A DNA stretch of 64,000 nt from Holothuria scabra (GCA_037179385.1 CM074187.1:9487450-9551449); one strand, 5' to 3'. Numbered from the stretch's first letter, positions 1 through 12,029 are shown. Notes: generated by a model from the letters alone, not told the origin. Translations and numbers: made by a program.

Positions 1-99
1 GGCTACTGTACTAACTGAAAAGACATCTTAAACACGCACTACAATTCTGCGTATTTGCAAGCAAATGCAGTTCTAGTTACTAGTTGGATTTTTCCTGCC

Positions 100-1542
100 T
101 CAAAAGTATGAGTATGAAAACGCCCTCGAAGTTGCCCTAGATTTCACGCGATTTTTTCTCCTTCCGCGTTTCTTTGATTTTGAATGTTTCTGAGCAAAGT
201 CTGGCGCACTTTCGTAGAGGACATGGACTGCTCTCTCCGAGTCTATGTAAGTAGTTGCACCTGTCACGTGATCGGTTTCATGATCACCTAATTGCCCTAA
301 TCGTATCTTGTCCAGCCTGGCCTGCCGTCTTTTCCGTACTAAAGTGTTCAATTTCCTTCTCATAATTTCCGAATGACTATTTGGATCCCATTTTACCCTT
401 GCCGGAATCTTCTTGCGAATGGTTGGATTTCTATACTCTTCAGGTCTAAGTCTAATTGCATATTCCTCATCAGTAGACATTCTATCGTATTCGTTAGAGC
501 TGTCGTGGTCAGCAATTTCACTCTCATGTCTCAACGACAATTCACTTACTTTTAAATAGTGTTCATCTGTTGCACTTCCGACTAAGTCATCACTTTTAAT
601 TTTCTTGGTACTTTTAGGCCGACTATCTTTAGAATCTTCATTATTTGTACGCCAGTTCGCTTGAGACCCACCATTTTGAAAAGATTCGTGAGAAGAAGTT
701 TTCTGTGATCTTCCCTTTTTACTCTGTGTTGTTGTTATTCGCTGGTTTCCAGAATGACTCGCCTGGACTCTCTCCCCTTCAACAGCAGGTGCAGTCGTTG
801 GGAAGTTTTCCCCATCAGACCATGGAAGGGCTTCCTCGCAGGTCACAACATTTTCACCATCAGATGCAACAGACTCCCTCTGTAGCTCGGGAGCTTGTTT
901 CCTGTGCGACTGTATTTTTGATGTAGATGGGAGCGATGGGAGAAAATTCGTTTGCGGTTGTTTAAGCTTGACGGAAGTCCTTGTTCTCTCTTGTTTCTGC
1001 AACGAAATCTGTAATTTTGGCAATCTAAAAGGAGTAATAATTTCGTCGAGATGTTTATCTGGCGCTTTCTCATGTAACAGTTGTTGTTTTGAGTTGTCAG
1101 AAAGTTGGGACCCAAAGGAGACATTGGTGCTGGACTCAAATTTGCTGAGGTTGTTCCAAGTCCATTTTTTGCTATAGTTGCCTTCAAATACTTCTTCGTT
1201 AAACGTTTTGCTGTTTCGTCTTCCCTTTACCTTACTCAAAGTTTCCTTTCCTTCATTATCCACGACCACTTTTCTCTTTTTCTGCTTATCTCTCGTTTGA
1301 CGTCGCTTTCCATGCTCTGTTTCTGTATACGTTGATACCTCCACTGATCGATTACGAATAGCTTCGATCTTTTCCGATACACTCTTTTCGATATTTTTCC
1401 GAAGGTTGTAATGACTCTGAAGATGCTTCGACTGAATTTCCAATCTTTTTGTGGATTCAGTAGCCTGCCCGTCTCCTCTTTTCTCCAAGTCTCTGTAAAA
1501 TCGACTTTTAAACAAATTATCAATCGTTACCTTTGGGTAATT
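100..1542 (-). CDS. Terminal coding exon of an unrecognised Lys/Arg/Ser-rich protein
   Basis: An uninterrupted frame of about 480 codons ends at a stop at 100-102. A strong 3' splice site (pyrimidine tract then TTTTTGCAG, minus strand) lies just before 1542, so the exon should begin with residues NYPKVTIDNLF in phase 0; the frame running further upstream is probably intron. The product is hydrophilic and low in complexity, with many KK/RK/KR clusters (KKRK, KGRR, KSKKRGRRKNR near the C-terminus) that could be nuclear localisation signals. The last 120 residues look the least random (motifs MSTDEEYAIRLRPEEYRNP, IRKKIPARVKWDP, LVRKRRQARLDKIRLG) and may be a conserved C-terminal module. There is no signal peptide, membrane segment or known domain that I can see. 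Upstream exons should lie at higher coordinates. I do not recognise the family and assign no function. Confidence 0.6.
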   Translation of the reverse strand, partial: NYPKVTIDNLFKSRFYRDLEKRGDGQATESTKRLEIQSKHLQSHYNLRKNIEKSVSEKIEAIRNRSVEVSTYTETEHGKRRQTRDKQKKRKVVVDNEGKETLSKVKGRRNSKTFNEEVFEGNYSKKWTWNNLSKFESSTNVSFGSQLSDNSKQQLLHEKAPDKHLDEIITPFRLPKLQISLQKQERTRTSVKLKQPQTNFLPSLPSTSKIQSHRKQAPELQRESVASDGENVVTCEEALPWSDGENFPTTAPAVEGERVQASHSGNQRITTTQSKKGRSQKTSSHESFQNGGSQANWRTNNEDSKDSRPKSTKKIKSDDLVGSATDEHYLKVSELSLRHESEIADHDSSNEYDRMSTDEEYAIRLRPEEYRNPTIRKKIPARVKWDPNSHSEIMRRKLNTLVRKRRQARLDKIRLGQLGDHETDHVTGATTYIDSERAVHVLYESAPDFAQKHSKSKKRGRRKNRVKSRATSRAFSYSYF

Positions 1543-1740
1543 CTGCAAAAATAAGAGAGAAGAAAATGCTTTATAAACGTCTATATGAAGAAGACCTGTC
1601 AATGATTATAGTCCACGTTAGTCTGAGGTAATAAACAGATGCCTCCGATTATTTAGTTACATCTTTCAATCTTTACAGATCTCTTATTTCGTTTCATGTA
1701 TCTTTCACATGTCCGAAACAAACAAACTTGGGATTGCAGT

Positions 1741-2311
1741 GTACTTTAAGTAAAAAAAAATCAAAAATATATATTTAACAGCATGAAAAATAAACTCTAA
1801 CAGTTCAACTCTTACCGTATCTTTCTAGGACATTCTTGAGCCGAGATATAAAATGCTGAAATTTAACTACTAAAAACAAGTTAGCAGGTTAGTCCATTGC
1901 GCAATAATCTGTGATTTTCTTGTTGTAAAACTCGCGTTACATGCTTTGTTTCCCTTTAAAATTAAAAATCTTTTTATGACCTTGAACACTTCCCTTTTTG
2001 CTTAGATAGCATGTTGTACAGAGAAGGCTTAAATTGTTAAGAGTAATGGTGCTATCACAATTTGGTACAAGGTGCAGTTTCTTATAGAAAAACAAAGAAA
2101 TACAACGATTGTATAATTTGAGTAGTACAATAATTACATCGCAAATAATTGCACAAAGTACTGTTTTTAATTGAGTGAATAAACTTCAACATTTATATCT
2201 TGGCACTGGAATGTCCTATAGGAGTACGACTCTAATGATGAATTTTTCTTGCTGTTAAATATATATATATATATTTTTTTTTGTACTTGAGGAAGTTGAG
2301 GTATACTTAAG
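1741..2311. mobile_element. Foldback DNA element, family A, copy 1
   Basis: The ends are inverted copies of each other (GTACTTTAAGT... and ...ACTTGAGG..GTATACTTAAG, each followed inward by A-rich sequence and ATATATATTTAACAG). The inverted similarity continues inward through a block resembling TTGAGC.GATATAAAATG.TGAA. The same element recurs at 40762-41311. It has no coding capacity and is probably a non-autonomous MITE. Confidence 0.65.
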
Positions 2312-2884
2312 TAGCACAGGTGGGGCTATATCAATGATTTCAGGGTTAATTGTTCCCAGGATAAGGTGTTACCAATCCAGACTGGGAACATTGAACACAT
2401 TTCTGTGTACATCGAACCCTGGGTTACAAACCTTGCAACCATTGCCAATCATTGAAATAGTACGAAAACGTGAAATTGGGTACAGTGAGCCCCCAGCCAT
2501 GCAGAATAACATCAGGCTGATTCTTTACAGGTAACCAATGTGTTTTCCTGCATGAGGCTTACAACTTTGAAACAAACTTATCACCACAAGATAGAAAAGA
2601 GCCTTTCATTAATAGTATTCCAAGGTATACTAATTTTGATTGAGGTGACGGCATTTTGCTGTCGGTGAGACATTCGAACAGATGCATATTTTAGATAGGC
2701 GCTAGGGTTGTTTGGTACTTGGTTTGATAAACGGACCAGACGGACCAGATCCCAGCCTGTTTTACTCTGACATTTGAAGAAAAATCACGGATCAGATAGA
2801 AATGGTACACATAGAAATGGTACACGAGGCACTACCATCCATCACATGTATTGTTTGCCAGTATGCAAAACTTTGGGCAAAGTC

Positions 2885-2995
2885 GGTTAGTTAACTGGTC
2901 CACCCGAGTGTGCTTCAAATCGTCGTGCAACCGACTTCGTCAGCTCGGCAACCACACTGTCATGAGGGTTATACAGACGAATCCGAACAGTCAAG
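2885..2995 (-). mobile_element. SINE fragment, family 2 body
   Basis: The stretch around 'gcaaccgacttcgtcagctcggcaacc' resembles the body of the tRNA-headed SINE at 39770-40012. The tRNA-like head is missing here. Just after it (2972-3060) is a stretch similar to the left half of the element at 7596-7858. Confidence 0.4.
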
Positions 2996-3010
2996 GATTG
3001 GTCACTGGGG

Positions 3011-5719
3011 TCCAGCAGCTTTAATCTTTGAAATTCTTTGCTTACCTGTAACATAGATGATTGTAAACGAAAATACTTCTTGATTCCCTAAATTTTAAAA
3101 TTTAAAACTATAAAATTTAATGAACCCTAGTAATGACCGATTTTTCAAGTACAAAGTCAATGTTTTGAATACACTATGCACACAGCATAACAATAAATTA
3201 TTTCAAGTGGTGCGGTGACTCACGAATGGTGGAATAGGAACTTGACGGGAAGCACCGAGTAAAGCGGCGACACGTCTTTGATCTTTTCGAACGGAACGGA
3301 GGTCCACAGTTGATGCCGTCATAACCAGTTGCTATTGCTACAGAAGTTCGAACGGGCAGGAAAAATAGGCCTACCTGCAGAAGAAAGACAAGAGTATCAA
3401 AAGTAAAGACGAAAAATTGTGCTTTCTACCAGTAATTATAAAGCTCAGAGCAGACTTAGAAAGGAGTGAAGAGGAGGTTAATGCTGGGTCAAATTCTACA
3501 AACTTTAAAGGCCCAGTTCTCTCACCCCAAACAGTACCAATTCTCCTAACCTTCTTACTTAAGCCCCTCCCACAATTGTCTGAAATTCATCCTCATCCAG
3601 ATACAATCTCACTCTATTGCTTCAAAATGATTATATAAAAACTCAATTTAAATAATCAAAACACTCTCAGTACCGTTCATGCTGTGTAATATAAGCTTTG
3701 GTACTCTGCATTGTTTGAATTAGCTGCCAATCACAGAGCTGAGCCGATCGAGAATTTTGGTACCCCCGTGCCAAAATTGTAGTTTGGGGTGAGAGGTTTG
3801 ACCCTTTAAATATGCCGCCAGCTCCTATATAGCAAATTTAAAAACTGCGCGATTTCAATATATTACGCTAAATATGTATAGTATTGCTTGAAACGTCAAG
3901 GTGGTAAAAAGAGCGGAAAACGTTGGAAAAGATTGATTTATTTTTCAACTAATAGAGTTTTGAAACATGTTTATACAAAGGTAGTACCACCAATTTTTAC
4001 GGAAAAGAACACCTCACATTTAATCGTGACATGAAAGATTCGTGTCTAAGAACACGATAAAGGGGGATGAAATGAGTTTTGATGAGCAAAGGCCGTCAAA
4101 GTTTGGAACTAAGGGTTACTTGGCTGTGGTATGCGGTAATTAAGCTGAACATATTTCTCCTTACCGACTTCTAAAACCATCTGAGAAATTTTCATAACTA
4201 TCATGAGTTTAATGGAAGTCCCCCTGGGACGCCTAATTTATGTTAGGTATCGTCGAGATGCACTGATAAATCGAGGTTTTGTCCCATAATAATATTTGTA
4301 TGACTTCTCATTTCATGTTATTCGTACTTTTCTCACAGTTGCATGACATCCGTCTGTGTCAGGGTTGCGTGTCATAAGCGCGTCAATGCGTTAAGCAACT
4401 GAAGTAATCTTTATGACCTTAAACTGATAGAAGCATCCGTGAACACTGCACGCAAATTTTCTTAAACATTGACGGAAAAGATTACACCATCATTATTCAA
4501 ACACAGTTGATTTTTTTAAGTAAACACGTATTTTACACGTATCAATTGAAAGTATTAACGGAATCGGCGACGTTCTGGATTTGCAGGTCCTGAATATTCA
4601 TGTACAAATTCGGAATCAGCCACCGATCACATTAAGCTGTGAAGAAATAAGAAGCACATAAATTGTACATTACAGGGACATACTGCGTTAAATTGGTTCA
4701 ATACAGCTCAGAAAGAAATTACCATTAATCATCATTAAACCATTTAATCTCACCACTTGACACCTGCAACAGCTTATCTCCCTAAAAAGCATACATTACA
4801 GGAGATGCAGAATGGTTTGAAATTTAAAGGTTTGGGCCAACAACTTGAGCAACAAATAATTAAATCTCCTTTCATGACAAATAACCTTATGCCTTGAAAA
4901 AGCTGTCACGCGGCCTCGGTACTAGGAATTTTCTTTCATATTTTGCATCATTTTACAAGTATGACAGACTGCTCTAAAACAAACGCATTGTGTCGAACAG
5001 GTTTCAATGCATCATTTGTTGATTTAAAGTGAAGCTGCTGAAATTTATTCACTTGGGATATTTCATAGCAAGGTTTAATGTCCTTTCGTAAAACTGATTT
5101 TTCTAATTTCGTTTCCCCTTCTGAGTTCAAACACTTGAGTGACCTTTAACATACTACTTTTGCAGCTTAGAGCGTTGTGAGAATAGCGTTTTTGAGATAA
5201 AAACCGCCCTTAAACGATGAAAAAGATGTCACGATTTGGCACATAACATGCGTTTGTATGAAAACAAGAAAAATAATGACTGTGTTATCCGATGGGTCGT
5301 ACAAAAATTACATCACAAATGATTGCGTAATCTCCAGATTCGCGTTTTATCTGTGGTACAAATTGAGCATATCGATTCTTGCTTCCCTGATGGTGGAAAA
5401 CCATGTAAAGGTATTTGGGTCGGGGATTTCCCCGAGAAATCTTCAGTTCATTCATATTTCGTTAATTATCCTCAAATTCTGTCCAGTCTATTAAGATCAG
5501 GTGACCGAGTGTTTTCTGCGAATATCTCTCGCTATGGAATAACGCGTTTATCTTGGGGTACTCCATTTTACTGTGGTCACGATCTTTATAAGAAGTTACT
5601 CAGAAACAAAATTTTACCTCTTTCCCATCTCCTGAAGTCAAAATATTGTTTTGTATTGATAGGCAATATTTAATAATCCTGGAGCTACGCATTAGAAAAG
5701 GATAATTTACTATCAGCTG
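3011..5719. other. Non-coding stretch without a confident gene
   Basis: No gene is supported apart from the weak exon candidate at 4948-5121. The part at 3500-3640 (ttctcctaacct..ttacttaagc.cct.ccacag) resembles 63360-63480, so it is another dispersed repeat. The rest looks like unique AT-rich DNA. Confidence 0.5.
4948..5121 (-). other. Weak candidate internal exon of the left-hand gene
   Basis: An open frame reads EGETKLEKSVLRKDIKP..., then ISQVNKFQQLHFKSTND, then RHNAFVLEQSVIL. It could splice at CTT|GTAAAA (near 4954) in phase 0 onto the phase-0 start of the 100-1542 exon. Against it: T at donor position -1 is unusual, the acceptor side (GAACTCAG) has a poor pyrimidine tract, and I recognise no family. 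It could be chance. Confidence 0.2.
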
Positions 5720-6075
5720 TTAAAAATGACCTGTCGTTTCGTGACAGTGCATTAGACCAGGGAGTTGCGAGGAACTCCCTGATTAGACACTATGCCGAAT
5801 TCTGGATGACGTCATAAAATACCCTTGTTTTAAAATCGATTGTGAACTGATTGGATAATAGAGCAGGATAGAGGATATAGGTTCCGATTATCCTGCTCTA
5901 TGGATTGGATGCACCGTTGATAGTGAGAACGTTTTCGACACACTGTCCCTGCATGATGTGACATCATCGATAATGTATCGAATCGGCTCTGCAATCGAAG
6001 TTTTGACATAGGTAATCTGTGACGTCTTCCAAAATCCGGCATAGATATTTTCAAGAGACGACGGGTCATCTTTAA
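5720..6075. mobile_element. TTAA-ended palindromic MITE, family B, copy 1
   Basis: The left end TTAAAAATGACCTGTCGTTTC and the right end (reverse complement TTAAAGATGACCCGTCGTC) form inverted termini that each include TTAA. The interior also holds a palindromic TTCTGGATGACGTCA / TGACGTCTTCCAAAATCCGG pair. A truncated relative sits at 12030-12262. TTAA at both ends would fit a piggyBac-like target duplication, but no transposase is present. Confidence 0.65.
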
Positions 6076-6149
6076 TGTTATCGCTGAATGCACTCAGGCT
6101 GCGAACTCGTGCATCACTTGCATTAACTCCTATCGAGCAATATTCTTAC

Positions 6150-6178
6150 CTAATGCATTCGAACGGGTCCACCTTCAT
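6150..6178 (-). other. Weak candidate first coding exon (MKVDPFECI)
   Basis: On the minus strand ATG starts nine codons (MKVDPFECI) followed by AG and a consensus donor GTAAGAAT, leaving phase 2. It lies upstream of, and on the same strand as, the unrecognised gene ending at 100. No similarity supports it, and at least one further exon would be needed to reach the phase-0 terminal exon. Confidence 0.2.
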
Positions 6179-6415
6179 TTAATATTTAAATTTATAACTT
6201 GCCTTGGACAGTTTGATATAAATGCAATGTGTTCATCATTATGGGCTAACCTACTAAAACAATTGTAGCCTACAGTGCGGTAGCACGGCATAAAAGTGCA
6301 ATATTTGTTAGAAAATAGTCCTGTACCTTTTTATTCCAATCTCCGCAGACGCAACACCAGATAATCAATCTGGGTTCCTGCTGGTTTTCGTCAAACGTCG
6401 TAACTGCATAATGCG

Positions 6416-6679
6416 TCTATGAACTTTTTTTTTTTTACGAAAACAACACATAACCAATTTTACGGAGAAAGGTTCTCAAAGGATTAAATGATCCCTTTGT
6501 AGTGTTTCCGTGCTGTCAAGAGAGTCTTTTTTAAAATGCGGTATGATTCTATGAACAACATTTTTTTACGGAAGCAACACATAACCAATTTGACGGAGAA
6601 AGGTTCTCAGAGGATTAAATGATCCCTTTGTAGTGTTTCCGTGCTGTCAAGAAAGTCTTTTTTAAAATGCGGTATGATT
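6416..6679. repeat. Two-copy tandem duplication, period about 132 bp
   Basis: The block 'tctatgaac...aaaatgcggtatgat' occurs twice head to tail (6416-6547 and 6548-6679), differing at only a few bases and in a homopolymer T run. It is a recent local duplication in non-coding DNA. Confidence 0.85.
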
Positions 6680-7595
6680 TCGATATGATATGGGCCAAAT
6701 TGATATGAAGTTTTTATAGGACGCAAATAGGCCTACGTCTTGTGTTACAATCACCAGAGAATATGTAGTACTTAGGATAGAGAATAAGGAGATAATGAGG
6801 GCGATAGGAGTTAGCGAAATCATCACAACGGAAATCCGAGGCTGATAAAACTTAAGTGCCTTTTCCAATGTGGTACTTGAAACCTGTTACAATTTTTCAC
6901 GGTAACTTTATTCGATAGTAAACAAAACTGCAAGTGGGTTTCTTGTTCAATAGTACTATAGGGTTATAAAGGATCAGTTTATCATTTAAACTTTGGCATA
7001 ACACGGCCACGATAACTTTTGTGTATTGCTTGATTCGATACAGTATTTTACAAATATGATACCACACCCCGGTTAAAACCGGTACAATTCGGTATAAATG
7101 ATATTTGTGAAGAAAAAAAGTTCAAAATCCAATTTCGAAAAATTTCGCAGCAGGTCACTTGACTTTTAGGACGCAATTGGCGGCACAAACTCGCCCTATT
7201 TAAGAACGCGCATTTACATGTGGAACTATGTGACACTCGGTAAAGTTATCTTATCTTAACAACGTTAATCATGAAAGGGATTACATCACAATACTCGTCC
7301 AACATACAGAAGGTAAGTCGCGGACCATGTTGGGTATTCGGAGTATATCATTGTTCAATATGTTCGCGTGCATATTCGCGCGTGTAAAAAAATTCTTTGG
7401 TGAAGGTGCTATTGCGAATACTAAGCATTCACCCCGCATTCCGCGCAACGACGCAAAATTCACAATTTAGTCACTGATCACGTTCGCTGCTATCGTAGTG
7501 GCACCGGTGTTTGCAATGATGTACTCTCTAACACGCGTTACCATGCACATGATTCGATGGTTGTTAGCTCCTTGATAGAGTGTTGCTAACCGTGC

Positions 7596-7858
7596 CTATA
7601 CACGAATCCGGACAAGTTATGGTCTGATTTCAGTCAGCCATAACTGGGGTTCGTTACCTTTAAATCTTTCGATTTCCTTGCTTACCTCTATTATGAATGG
7701 TTGTACACTAATTTGTATCTTGAATTCTCCAATTTCCCTAAATATGAGGGTTTGAAATTCGTGTAAACAATAAAAACAAGCGATTTTAGGCTGATAAGCC
7801 CCACTATAATGGGGGCCTACAGTCACTAAAAATAAGCGCTAATCGGATTCGTCTATAG
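7596..7858. mobile_element. Short TIR element
   Basis: It begins CTATACACGAATCCGG and ends CGGATTCGTCTATAG, which are inverted copies with one mismatch. The interior (ctttaaatcttt..atttccttgcttacct) is shared with 2990-3060. There is no coding capacity, so it is a MITE-like element of 263 bp. Confidence 0.6.
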
Positions 7859-8410
7859 AAATCCTAAGCTTAGGATTTCACTGACCATGCCTTCAATGAC
7901 GTCACCATCTTGAGACGCATTCACACACGTTTTCGCAAATTTGCAAGTACCTTCCATGATTGTTTTAGAACATAATACTACATATTCAGTGTACACCAAG
8001 AATCCTCTTAAATTTAATCTAGTGAGAAAAATATTGTCGCATGATTCTTATGAGTCATTCATGACATATGGTAGTCTGACTACTAGACTAATCCAAACTG
8101 GAGTCAGGGGCTATTAAATGAAAGGTGTGGCACATTTGAAAGTGTTCTGAAAATCAAAGGTATGATTAAAACGACTCATCAGAGCCCTAAACAATTTTTA
8201 GATGCTCAATATTTTATATGCCTGGCGCGGTGTAAAAGTGTAACTTAAAAAATAATCTGGTTCTTGAAGCATGCAATGACGAATAATATCCATTTAAGAC
8301 TTCGCATAGCCTATTTCTACATACAAAATACATGATCTCCGTATTGGCTATATTTCAACAGTTCATAGCCGTAATGTACACGTGATTTTTAATGATCTTT
8401 AACATAGGTG

Positions 8411-8882
8411 CATAGGCGGCGGAAGCGGGGGGGGGGGGGGGGTAAGGGGGTCTGCTTCCCAATATTTTTTCTGAGATTTCTGGATGTCACAAAATACATT
8501 TTAAGTTGCTTTTATTACATTTCCGCTATTCTGTGGCCCAATTGTTCCTTTTCAGAGTGCAAGTTACAAAACTTCCGAGGGCTTCTCCCCCTGGACCTCA
8601 CATTAACGATAACCTGTAGGAGGGTTTATTTTCGCCCTTCAAACAGTTAAAAAAATCTTTGAAAGCTATCTTTCTTTTTCAAATTATCTTTCTTCGCCTC
8701 CTGGACCCCCACCGGGGTTTTGCCCATGGACCCCACCTGGGGCCTTTAAGAGGGACCCTGGATCCCACGCCGATGCGGTATTGCGCTTCGCGCAAAACCG
8801 GACGCCTTACGGCGTCACCATTTTGTCGGCTGTGAAAACTTTTGCCCCCACCCCCCAGTAAAAATATCTTCCGCCGCCTATG
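8411..8882. mobile_element. TIR element with GC-rich termini and AGGTG target duplication
   Basis: CATAGGCGGCGGAAG opens the element at 8411 and its exact reverse complement closes it at 8868-8882. The 5-bp sequence AGGTG flanks both ends (8406-8410 and 8883-8887), consistent with a target-site duplication. Next to the TIRs are a poly-G run on the left and C-rich stretches on the right. The ORFs inside are artefacts of low complexity. It is probably a non-autonomous DNA transposon. Confidence 0.7.
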
Positions 8883-9896
8883 AGGTGTGAGGTCATATGT
8901 CACCTTAGTTATCACAGGGGCGTTACAGCTCAATGGTTATACCATGGATATACTCTGAGTAGTACTTCCATGGTTATCCTAACAAAATCATTCTCATTGT
9001 ACGAATGATGAGAGAACCATATTCTTGGTACATGACATGACAGGGTGTTTTAGAAACGGTGGAAAAAACAGTAGCAAATAACCAACATTAATTCTTTAAA
9101 TCACACGCCTATACCTTTCATTAATTCTATGACCGTATGAGTCAAGTAAAAGAAACGGTAGGAACTTAAAACCGTTTATATACGTGTTGAGTAGTATTTC
9201 TTATCCCGTTGCTAACAGTATCATTGAAAAGTGCATAATTCCTTACAAAATTGATGAGAGAATTTTTTTTATCATGAAAACAAATGTCATGAAGGATAAA
9301 TTTTCATCCAGAATCGAGTGCAAGAATAAAAGCTAATTTTTTTTTTAAAGATGTCAATCACATGTATACATTTCTCCCGGAATTATCTAGCTAAGTTATA
9401 GACCAAATATTAGTGGGTATAAAAACGTAATAGCTTTCTTTACTTGCAAAAGATTCTTTTTAAAAGATATAAAGATATGTTTTAAAATAATTTCATGAGT
9501 ATAAGTGTCTGCGATTTAAGTTCAGAGAAACTACTACTAAGTATACTAAAATTTCAAGGTAGTTAAGTAAACTTTTTCTAACTTGCAACAGCCTAAAAGG
9601 GGATATTACCATCCTACGGTTCATAATTCCTTACACCACCGAGAATAAACCTATGTTGTGACGTTAAGTCGGCAACGCGTCAGCTTCTTGTTTTTCGTGT
9701 AAACAGTTTGTAAATGTAAATAAAAAGTGACGTGTAATTCGAGAATGTAGATTTTCTTTTATGAAGCAGACATTATAGCAGACATTAGATTTGGATAAAA
9801 GATCTTGTTTTTCACATTAAATATTGATAAACGATATGGCTGAGGTCAGCGAAATCGCCAAGAACAAAGGATGTACCGTAAAAGGTATAACGTGTA

Positions 9897-10118
9897 TATA
9901 GAGGCTTTTCACATGACGTCATAATACTCTCCGGCGGCCATGTTGGAGTACACGTAACTACGTAGTTGACCACACGGGACGCGCTTGCTCGTTGAATGTG
10001 TACACGCGGTGCGTACCACAATGCACTCTGCGCAGTGCGTTCGGCACAAATCCACGTGTATTTGACATGATTGTCCTCCAGCATGGCGGTTCCGTGACGT
10101 ATTTGCAAAGCCTCTATA
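9897..10118. mobile_element. MITE family C, copy 1 (TATAGAGGCTTT termini)
   Basis: Inverted termini TATAGAGGCTTTTCACATGACG and CGT.ATTTGCAAAGCCTCTATA bound a 222-bp CpG-containing interior. A diverged copy sits at 40364-40586. Two overlapping minus-strand frames here come from the element and are not genes. TA at both ends would fit a Tc1/mariner-type target. Confidence 0.75.
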
Positions 10119-12029
10119 GGCCCTATAGGCTATAATCAGTAACATATTACGATTGTAACCTGGTAACTGAATTAACCTACTCAAGTATATAGAATCAAGT
10201 CAATCAACGAAGACTTTACTTAGTCTTGCAAAGATAAAAATACTACTTGCCTGGCGACGATACAGATCGGAATATGCCCCACGTAATTCACATGTTTTAT
10301 TCGTTCCGCTTAAATGTTGTTACTGCTGAAAGACTAAAACACGGTATCTTGTGGTTATTTTTTGGTAATCAGCTATTCTGTTCATTACCCGCATGTAGGC
10401 CTACAGTTATGTAGGACTACATAAAGGTAATAAAACCACTGCCCTCTTTTTCCTTGAGTGTTGTTAGACATTTAGTTACCTAAACTTTGGCATTAGTGTT
10501 TGTCTTCTCCACTTAACGACTATTGGAACAGCGGTAGCTTATAGCACAGAATAAACAAGGCAGCGATCAATGATGGGACTGCTAAGTGGGCGATAACCGA
10601 TTGTGTAAATGGAATGATGGACTCTCATAGTCTTCCGAAACATTTTTCCCTGAGTTGACTATGGTAGTTTTGTACTGGCATTCAGTCAAACTAAACATGT
10701 CACTATTGATTTCTGTGTTTGTGTCGAGATTTGTTCAATCTGTCAATGGAAAGAAATCGACGTTACAGAGACGTGACATTTAGACTTTAACATGGTATTA
10801 TCGTCTTGTAATTACTTATTACCGTGCTAGTTTGGCAATCTAATTGTATCCGAGTAGAAACATACGGTATGTGATAACTGAACAAGAAGCAATACCCAGA
10901 TTGGGAGAAATAGGTCTAGACCCTAGTGAGGTCGATGACCCAAAAATTCGATTGTACCCCAGTCAGTGCCTTTATAGGCTCGATATCATCACCAGGGTCA
11001 ACAGACGTCTGTATTAACCCAAACAAGTCCTCCTTTTTCAAAATTGCCCCGAATGTCTTGATTTTATGTATCTTTCACATGATTTGAAAAGGTTCTTCCT
11101 GATTTGAAAGGTTTTTCCTGATTTTACATTAAATATTGCACCATTTTGCATCAAAACACCCTTCAGGTTAACAACCGAAAAATTACCGACCCCAGTCAGT
11201 CTCTCCTTATCTTTCTTTTCAGAAAATGAGTAAGCCTATCTGTCTATATCCTAGGCCAGGAACCAACGATCTCTTCAAATAATGGAACCATGCCCGCTAA
11301 CAAACATCATGCTCTCTTCACTGTTGTCAAAGAACGACCAGGGATGATGCAAAGAGGTAATAGTACAAGCTCGGTCATCCTGCAGCTGTGACATTGTCAT
11401 TACATAGTCAATAACTACGGGTATTAATCCTGAACGAAATTTTTAATTATTATTATTTTTTTTAATTCATGCACGGGCGTCGGCAAAAAAAATAAAGGCA
11501 TATTTCATTGGGTTTTCACCAAGTTACTCTCAGAATTGAGATGAAGTGTCAAATGTCGGTTGTCACGTGTTTGCTAGTCGCATTTGCCCGCGGTCTGGCG
11601 GTAGAGGCAAAGTGTGTGTAGCGAGTCACATTATGCGGCGAAAACAATAAAAATGTAGCCTCGTAGCGCCTCTGTGTCTGCAGCCCCCCTTAGGCTGATT
11701 TTTTCGTAGCGATGAGCTGGACGGAAAAATTCGTCCGCCCCGCGAGCTAATAAAAATGTGGCCAGAATGCTTTTTAGATCTGTCAAAATGGTACTTCTTA
11801 AGCATTATGAGTGCACATGTATCTTTTTCTATTTTTGAATTCTTCAAGTTTTGAAAATTTGCTAGCGATTTTTTAAAAGTACAACTTGATGTTATTTTTT
11901 AATCTTTTTTAGTTTCCAAATGCCCCTTGTCGCTACCTGCGGAATCGCGTGTCTTCGTATGGTATTTACATTTGGTAAATTAAGTTTAGTTTAGTTCAAT
12001 TAAGTCAGTATAGTTATGCCTTTCTGACT
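10119..12029. other. Non-coding stretch with one dispersed repeat
   Basis: No gene seen. The part 11030-11165 (gaatgtc..gattt.atgtatctttcacatgattt, then cctgatttt...aaatattgca.cattttgcat) resembles 29160-29262, so it is a dispersed repeat of unknown type. The rest is AT-rich with a short TTATTATTATTTTTT run near 11450. Confidence 0.5.

Noticed and set aside
6662..6868. Minus-strand 68-codon frame with a hydrophobic segment (SVVMISLTPIALIISLFSI)
   Set aside because: It looks like a possible membrane segment, but it overlaps the end of a tandem duplication, has no convincing donor and no recognised family.
8679..8933. GC-rich frame with GGGG/RRRR peptides
   Set aside because: Product of the poly-G/C ends of the TIR element.
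8917..8950. tRNA box-A-like sequence 'gctcaatggttataccatgg'
   Set aside because: No box B at the right distance and no cloverleaf could be drawn.
9812..10184. Two overlapping minus-strand frames of 91-98 codons
   Set aside because: They lie across MITE family C and owe their length to its GC content.
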